From IMG/VR virus record IMGVR_UViG_3300031566_000460, positions 1 through 20,662 of that record: a DNA stretch of 20,662 nucleotides; one strand, 5' to 3'. Made by a program: the position numbers and the translations under genes. The notes beneath the pieces were generated by a model, which did no database searches, had not been told where the DNA came from, and worked only from the letters and a program-made list of their open reading frames with translations. The DNA comes from a virus. How positions within the stretch are numbered: the stretch's first letter is position 1; each line of letters starts with the position of its first letter. Shown in pieces: positions 1 through 9,000 of the stretch.

Positions 1-3000
1 GCGATATCACTCAGCTGCTGACGAGCGATAGCCGACCTGCCCGTTTCTACAAGCTCCTTATTTAAGAGGTCTGCGTATTTCGTTAGGCTAACTACACTTC
101 TAGGCTTCAAATCAAATATGGTAGAGCCATATTGAAAAATATCAAGACTTTCAATTCCCCTAACGTCGACGCCTTCAAAGCCCGCCTTTTTCAAAAGGAG
201 CGTCTCGAACTGCTCTGTCTGCTGTAGCTTACGTTCACCCTGTTTACCTTTAGCGTAGTTTTCCTGCCTTTGTTTATCCCATTCATTGTAAAGCCCTTGA
301 ATGCCATCGGAGATAACCTTAACCTTATCCTCTCGGGTGGTCTTTTCAATTTCTTCAATTTGACTATCTAGCTTATCTATTTCAGAGCTAATCTCTAAAT
401 AATTTTTATTATCCGTCGCTTGAAATTGAGCATCTTTGTACCTAGCCCTTTGACTGTAAAGGTATTGGGCATTAAAGAAGTATTCTTCTAGTCCGTCAAA
501 AACATTACGGCTATTTCTTCTCATCTCAAGAAGCATCTTTTCACTAGCCTCTCCAGCTTTAGCTATAATTTTAAGATAATCTCTGGTTCTGAAGTACTCA
601 TCTCGTGTCTTGGGTTCATACAAATTGTACTTAGAGAAGTCAACCGCTTGCACGTCCCTTTCGTCTTCTTTCTTATATTCTTTAAATCTATCGCCCCTAA
701 GAGCCCGACCGTAATCGCTAAAGAAATAGTATCCAGTATAGGGCATATCTGGACTCGTACTGGGGTCAATCGTCTCGCTCTTGACACGATTCGGTCCACC
801 GAGTGTGCCTCCGTGGTATCCGTAGTTGTCAGGATTTTTAATTACATCAGCTACCTGCTGACGTGTAGCTACAGGGGCTACGTCTTCTTTAAGGTCATAG
901 ATGACTGTGCCGTATACTGAGTTATCCATAGGAGTACCCACGGCATTTACACCGTCAAAACCTAGGGCCTTCATCACTAGGGTGGAGACAGAGTCTCCGA
1001 ACGCAGGGTCACCATCCTTTTTTAAAGCCTCCGTTACTTCTGTTGCTGCGGCTTCTAATTCATCCTTGGTTATTAATATGTTTTCAAAGGGTATCTCCCC
1101 CCTTTCCTTAGCAGCTTTAGATTTTTCTCTTTGACTTTCTAATATTGATTTATCACCCACATAATCTTTACGAGTGAATATTTTCTCATCTTTTTCACTT
1201 ATGACATCCATCCCTGCTGCTTTAGCTACATCTTCAATAAAAAAAGCAGGCACCACTTGTCTCAAAGGTTCTTTTCTTAATTCATCAATAGCCTCAACTT
1301 CATCATAGTCATTAAAACGGTCATTGATTCTTTTTAGCTCATCGTGAAGCTTCTTAGTCGCCTTAGCCAAGTTGTATTTATCGATGTCAAGCTCAGAGAC
1401 ATCCCTAGCGTCGTACTTATCTGCTTGCTCTTTAGTTCCAAAGAAGTAAAACCCTGTACCAAAATGACCAGTTCCTCGACCATAACGGAACTTCCAGCGA
1501 GGCTCAGCTTTATTTTGTAAGTCCCCCGACCTAAACACCCTTTGCTGTCTATCTAACGGAGTGTCAAGTTCCTTTGCTGTCACGTCATCGATAACCTGCT
1601 GACGAGGGGCTACGTCTGGCTCCGTCTTCTTTGAGGGATGACTAACTTTTTTAATGGCAATAGGTGTAGACTTGCCGTCCTTCACGGAAAGGTACCGACC
1701 TTCTATAACAGGCGTTGTGACAAATTCTACATCAGTGAAAGGAATTGGCTTGGATGACCTGACGTAATCGTCAGCGCCAATCATAAACAGTCCTGATTTA
1801 TCAGAAACCTTCATCGCCATAACAACACCCTCAACTCCTTCAGGGAGGTAGTTAAATGCTGTAGCTGAATAAGGCGTTAAATTTATACCCTCTTTATCGG
1901 ATATCGCCCCCCTTAAATCGGTGTCTATAAATCCTTCTTTTTTAATTCTGTTGTAATCCTCAACAGAGACCCCTCTAAATAGATACCCGTCCACCTCGGC
2001 CTCGTATATACCACCTAAATCAGAGTCTTCACCCGTCATCTCTCCTTTAGAGACCGTACCCAAACGAGGGTAATATTTATTACCAACCTCTCTTTCGAAA
2101 GGTTTATTTAACTCATCTAACTCTTCGGATACCTTTACTCGCTGCTCGTAAGCAGGAGCCAGCCCTAGCTTCAGTAATTCAAGGCGCTCAATCTCTTTTC
2201 TGAACTTATTGTCTTCCGCAAAGAATGCCTTTGAATACGAAGGCTTCCCTGCTTTATCCCTTTTGTATTCGGCTTCGCTTGCTTTTGTTTGCTTTGCTTT
2301 AAGGGCATCTATTTTCTTATCTACATCTGCTACCTGCTGGCGAGGGGCTACGCCTGGCTTTTTCTTAGGCTGATAGAACATAAAAGACGCAGCATTAAGA
2401 TTCTGAACCAACGATATATCCTCTTTCTCTATAGCGTCCTCGGTAAATACTGCCGAGTCTAAGAAGAACACCTGGTCATCTTTCTTAAATACCTTGTCTC
2501 CTTTTTTAACTACGACTATAGAGACAGGCTTGCCAAAATCCAGATTTGTCTTTTGAGCCCACACCATAGCGTCGTCCAAGTCTAAAAATGCAAATGTCTT
2601 TTTTGCTGTATCAAACTTACCACCCGTCTGTCTGCTGAAGGTTCCAGGTCTGCCTTTCATAAGGCCATTTTTCTTTATACCAGCTTCGTTTTTGCTAAAT
2701 GTAACGTGGTATACCAACTGCTGACGAGGGGCTACGCCTTCTTTATCAGTAAGTCGAGAAACTTCGACATCTGTTTTTCGCTCATCAACTCCGCTAGGTT
2801 GTGCGGCTCGTTCACGCTCAACATTTTCTGCGGCTGACTTGGCTTCTTTTCCGAGCCCTTTTTGCTCTGCGATTTTAATGAATTGGTCATCATAAGATTG
2901 TTTTAAGTTAGACTCTTCTTCTCCCCTTAGTTTAGCCCAGATATCCTTCTCGGGATACCAGAGCAAAGCCTGAACGTCAGCGTTGGTAACGGGGTACCCT

Positions 3001-6000
3001 TGCTCGGTCATACGCTTTTTTATATCGTTTACAATACGAGTAATTACCTTCCTGTCTTGATTGGTAGGTATGTCAATTGGCTTGAGGTCATTCGTTATGG
3101 AAGTCGCCGCTTTAACCCACTCTGGTTTACGAGCTGATATAGCTTCGTTATTGGGAGAGTTTACACGACCGTCTTTTTGGTTCTGACCTTTTACCCACTC
3201 TGATTTTTTAAGAGGAGTTCTTCCTTTAGCTTTTTCTTTAGAGACATAGTCCTTGTACTTAGCCGAAAGCTTATCCTTAATACGCTGTAACTGATTCGCT
3301 GTTTGACCATACGTCTTCTCACCAGATATAAAGGCTTTGTAAAGACCGTCCGAAATAGGCTCGTTCTTAATGAGCTTGTACATAAGGTCTCCTTTAGTTG
3401 ATAGCGTTTTAGCAAAAGCAGCTATCTTATCTCTGAAGTCTGCATCCTCCTCGAGCTCAGAAATAAACTTATCAGACATCGTATCGTAAGAGGCGCCCGT
3501 TGAGGGCCGCACCTTTCTTACGACTCGATGTTTTTTCATAACGTCAGGCACCTCTACTCCCGTGTCCTTCTTGGCTTCTTTTAATCCATTTAACAAGCGA
3601 GCCATACGTTCTTCCTTTACTCCCACTCCCACTACATCTCCTGTCCATCGCCCCCAAGTGCGCCGCAACCACAGGTCTATCGTTACGGGGTCAAACTTAC
3701 CCATCAGATTCTGTAGGAAGCCTTGACCAATCTTAGGACCGAATAAAGCCGCTCCGTTTACGCTATCGTTACGGAGGCCAGATACTTTTATGTTTTTGCC
3801 TAAAGCCTTTGACGCCGCTACCTCTAGCTCAGACACATTGAACTCTTGAAGGACAAAATCCTCTGTTGCGTTCAGGCCAATCTTTTCAACGAGAACGTTA
3901 GCCAGTCTTAAGTTAGATGATATCGACTTTGCTTTGGTTCCGTATTCTCTAGATGCATCAAATCGACCTGTTTTTTTAAATATATCAAACTGCTCGTTTG
4001 CATATTTCGCGTTGGCCTCTACGTTTAAGTTCTGCGAGGTAATAGCCAAGGCGACGCGCATAACAAAGTTCGCTGCCGCTACAGGGTCTTTTTCTTTGGC
4101 AAAAGCCTCATACTTACTTGCTTCTTCTTTCGAACTTAGAGATGGGTGAATAACTGCCGCCACAGCCATAGCCTTTTCAATCGCTGTAGAGTACCAGTCG
4201 GCTGCGCTCTTTCCACTATCCTCAAAAGCAGCTATAGCCTCCTCTGTACCTACCTCAGTAATGGTTTCTTCTTGCTCTGGAGTAATCGTTTTACTTGTAA
4301 TTATCTCACCGCCATAATACTCAGCCGCTACCTCAGCGAGGTCCTGCGCTACCTGTGAATTTGACTTTTTCTTAGACGGTTTTGGTAGAACATCGCTGTC
4401 TCCATAAAGGACATTTTTAGCAGACTGAGGTATGTCAGCTACCTGCATACGTATAGACGGACTGTCTGGGTCAAAAGTCTTGTTGCTTCCGTCAGAAAGC
4501 TTTATTTGAGAAGCCTTTAAAGCAACAACTTGACCTGTGCTTCCAATTAAACTGTCATACCCTTTATCCTCTAGATAACGGATGTCATCACGGGTAATCT
4601 GCTCTAAATATATTTTTCTTTTGGTGTATGGGTTTACGATATCTGACTTATAGTTTTTAATGTAAAGGGGATTACGGAAGTTCAAGAAAACGTTATACCC
4701 ATACTTGCCATATTTCGCTTCAGTTTCCCCTAAATTGAAATAGATGCCAAAATTACTTACGGAGTGAGCGCGGCTATATCCTTCGTCCCCCTTCATCTTG
4801 AACGCATCTATAGTTGAGGAGTCGGAATAATGATTAGCAACTTGAGGCTCTCCGTTCCTGTCAAGAACTTTGCTTGAGTTCTCAGGGTCATTCTCCCAAT
4901 CCCCGAACCACTTCTTGAATGCAGGAGTCCGCACTATCTTATACTGCTCCTCGTTTAGATTAGACGGCCTGCCATTAGGCGCCAGCTGCTGACGAGGAGC
5001 CACACCTTGGTCTAGCCTTACGATATTCTCAGGGTAGAAGGTAGCTACAGAGAAAGCTTTATCTCCTTCGTACACCTTGGTTCCATCGAAGCCAGCTTCC
5101 TTGAACTTTTCTACCAAAGCTTCTTCATCGAGGAGCATCCAGTCGATACCCTCCGATTCATCTAGTACGTCTTTGACCCAGTTGTTGCTGTAAGAATCGG
5201 TAGCTTCGTCATAGTAATCGGAAAGGTCAACGACACCATCCTGAACTTCTATAATTCCGTCCTTCTCTTTTACGTAGTAATCGGTTATGATTTTAGCAGC
5301 CTCGTCGATATGGTCCTCAACTAGCTTTTCAAACTGTAGGTTTACAGGGATAACATTATCTCCGTACTCCCGAGCCTCCGCCTCGTCAGGGGTGAAGAAT
5401 ATAGCAGGCGTCTTCACTTCGTACTGAGACATCAGAATCGTACGCGTTGACTTCTGTGGCTCAAACTTATCAAACTTCTTATCCGTTCCGTGATAGAAGG
5501 TCACAGGCTTGCCGTCCTCCTCAGTAACCACCTGCATACGTGGTGTAACGGCTGTCTCGGAAGGCATAATAGAACTTGTCTGTTCTTCAGAAAGAACATA
5601 CCCCTTTAATGGCTTACCGTCTCGAGCAGCTCTTTCCGCCCTATGATGACCATCGATTAATAAAAGACCATTAGGGGTCGTTGCAAATATTACGGGTTGC
5701 GATATGTCAGCATTTTTAATTCCCTCCTCCGTCTTGGTCACGAAAAAGAAAGACAGGCTAGGTACATCAGAAGCAGACACATCAATAATGTCAACCTTAT
5801 TGTTCTTTATAATATTATCCGCCTTATCGATATCATAAGTGTCCTGACCAAACGTGAACACCTGACCGTCTGCTTTTTGCTGTCGAGAAGCTACAGGCTT
5901 AACGAAATCAGTGCTAGATGGTGCTGTCTCCTTTCGTCTGTTCCCAGTGCCGCTCTCTGCTTTCTCTCGCTTCCTTCTCTCCTGCTCATCCAAAGCTACC

Positions 6001-9000
6001 TCGACATCCTCGCGAGCTTTCTTAAGTTCTTTAGGCGTAGACTTCTTTTTAATCTTCTCCATCACCGCTAAATCCGAAGACTCTATAAAGACCCCCTGAC
6101 GGATTTTCCTTGAGATGGTATTCATAAGGTCGACCACCTCGGCGTCTGTCTTTAAAAACTCAGGACCGAAATACTTATCCAAGCCGAACTTCTTGTCGAT
6201 ACCAATTAGCTTAGCGAGCTTGCGAAAGAACTCTTTAATAGCGTTCTGAGCTGGCTTATTTAAAGTCTTATACTGAGCAGCCAACATACCTGTTAGCTCG
6301 GCTAGATACTCCTCGTCCTGTACGATAGGACGGTCGGCATAGCTATCGACGAACTCATCAATCTTTTGAGCTAAATCGCTATTGGGGTCAATTGTTTTCT
6401 TGACCGACCTCAACATCTTACGGGAAACAATCACCGCGTTAGGGTCATTTAAAACTATCTCTAGAATTAAAGCGTGGAACACCTCGTGAGCTACAGTCCG
6501 TGTGTTGGCGTTGGTCAGGTTGATATGGATTGTCTTGGTTTTGTAGTCATACGAACCTCGAGCTAACTCACCTGCAAACCGCTTGTACTGATTCGGCGTT
6601 TCGTGAAGGACTATCCTGACATCAGGGAACTGCTTACTCAGCGATACAGCAGCTTTAATTGCCAACTGCTTAACTCGATTGATGGTACGCTGCTCCTTAG
6701 CTCTGGACCTTGTGTCACTGGTCATCTGACGGCGGTTGATAACAAGGTTTTCAGAGACTCTCTCTACGCCTTCTATCTCCTGCTCTCCAAAGAACTCGTC
6801 AATATCCACCTGTTCTTCCTCCGTCACCCCTTGTGTCGGCTCCGACACAGTTTTCTTAGGGGCTGATTTCTTAGGGGTTAGCACTACGTCGCCCTCAAAC
6901 CGTTGACCGTCTTGTTCGAATATTACCGAGGCGGCAGCTCCAGACTCGCCTTCCCTCACCTCGGTAACAGCGACAACCTTCACTCCCCTTTCCTGAATTT
7001 CAAACTCGTATAGACCACCCAAAGCTTCTTCTACTGGAGTAACCCTTGATTTATTTCTGTGCTCAGTGGGCTTGTCGCTCCTGTTCAAAGTAAACCGAGT
7101 AGTCTTAAGGCCGTCCTTCTCGGTGGTTGTTTTAAAGAACCTAAACGTCCTGCCTTTCTTGTCAGTCGTGGTAGCACCTAATTCAACCTCCGCTCCTTCG
7201 TCTACCGCGACTTCCGCCGTCGTTGCTGTAGCTTCATCCGTAACGTCGTCTTGGGCTTCAACCTCTGTGGTAGGTTCTCCGATGTCGGGTACTCCCTCTC
7301 CCACCGCTTCGCTATCTCTGGTAGATTCTGGTGCATCCACGCTCTCTGGGCCTTGCTCTTGAATGGCATCTTCTGGTGTTCCGTAAAGTATTTCTTCTAG
7401 CTCCCCGTTAAGCCCGTCCAGCTCTTCTAGCTGTCGCTTCACAAGGATAGGGTCTTTCCCTTCAATTTGTTCCTGTAAGTCTTTCTTCCTAAGTAATATA
7501 CCTAGAGACCGCTTTTGCTGGTCTATCGTTAAGTCGGACGGGATATCTCGGTTGACGGCAATTACCTCATCGAGGTTGTCCATCTCTTGCTGTGCATCCG
7601 CCTTGCTTATCTCGCCTCTGTTAATCCTAGCCTGTTGGTTGGTATAAAACATATCGCGGTAAGTAAGCTCCCCCGCTGCGGTCAGGCTGCTTACGTTTTG
7701 AAACATCTCAAACGTAGCCTTGTCGATAGCCGTAAAGTCATAGGTCCCTCGTGCTGCGCTGACAGCCCCAGGAGTTCCCAGTACAAAACCACCTACAGCC
7801 TCTTGAGCTCCTGCATAAAGCATCTGACCAAATATGTCTCTAGCCCCCTCTGGAGTTTCAAACATCTCCTTCTCCTTCATCTCATTGTAGATACTCTTAA
7901 AGCCTATATCCACACCCTCTTGTAAAAACCCTGTCTCAAACTCAGCCAAACCTGCGCTGGTTACAACTAAAGCTCCTCGACCAATAGCGCTATTAACTTC
8001 GCGCATAACGACTTCATTGAAAGCCTTACCCTTAACATTCGCAGGAGTTTTTTTCAAAACCCTCATAAGGATTCCCGTAAGCAGCCCCTGCTGTTTTAGG
8101 ACATTCCTGAGTCCCACGGCTTCTAAAACCGAAGACACAGAGCCAATAGCTAATTTCAATCGGAACCTCTCAGCTTCAGATATATTCTGGAAGTCAGGGT
8201 CTCCAGCCATTTCCTTCTCAAGGAATCCTGTTATCTGACTGTACATAGCCGCTGTCCGACCAGCCCATCCACCAGGGAATAACATAGCTGGAAGCGAACG
8301 AGTAACGCCTAACAAAGCTCCACCCCAAAACGACTCGTACATCAAGTCGGCAGCTTCTGGAGTAGCTTCGGAATCTTTCAAGAAGTCAAGCCCGCGACGT
8401 AAAGCGGCCAGCTCACCACCCGTTACCTCCATATTTTTAGAGGTAGCGTATTGAGAGTATGCGTTTACAGCCTCTTTGTAATCAATTGGCTCTCCTCGCT
8501 TACGCTTCTTTAATTTGGTGTCTACTATCTGATTCTGTATAGCAATACTTTCTTTTGCTGGGATACCCTTATCGGTTTTCATCCAAGCTTTAAACTCATC
8601 AACCGTCATATCAGACGCAGACGGAACGTCATAACCTTTAGCCGCAGCTTCTTTTAGGTAGTTGTCCCTAAAGAACTCGGGGTCAGTGTCCATAAGAAAC
8701 TCAGGGTTATACCCTGTATCTAAACCAAAGTCCTTTGCGCCAGCCGCGATATCAGCGGCGCCTTGAATAAATTCATTTCTAAACACACCTCCACTCCAGT
8801 AACCTCTTTCGGCTAACATCTCAGTATACTCTCCCGCTAGCCTATCTAACTGAGCACCTTGGTCTTTAGTGTTTTGGTGCGTCTGACCTAGAAACTCTCG
8901 CTCACCTTCGAGGATATTCCTATCGGCCAAAAACATCTGGTACTCCTCGGGATTGTTTTTTATATACTCTGGGTCGTACGTCTGAAACTGAGGGTATTTA

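Noticed and set aside
6-5894. Repeats considered as a CRISPR array or other DNA-level array
   Set aside because: Spacing varies from about 115 to 575 codons, copies diverge at DNA level outside the core, and all lie in one reading frame as protein linkers.
5697-6071. Plus-strand open frame of 124 codons
   Set aside because: It lies antisense to the ParB/peptidase part of the giant protein. Its product is low in recognisable structure, and no plus-strand gene elsewhere in the window supports it.
7066-7362. Plus-strand open frame with a Ser/Val/Thr-rich product
   Set aside because: The composition simply mirrors the Asp/Glu/Thr/Ala-rich acidic linker encoded on the minus strand.
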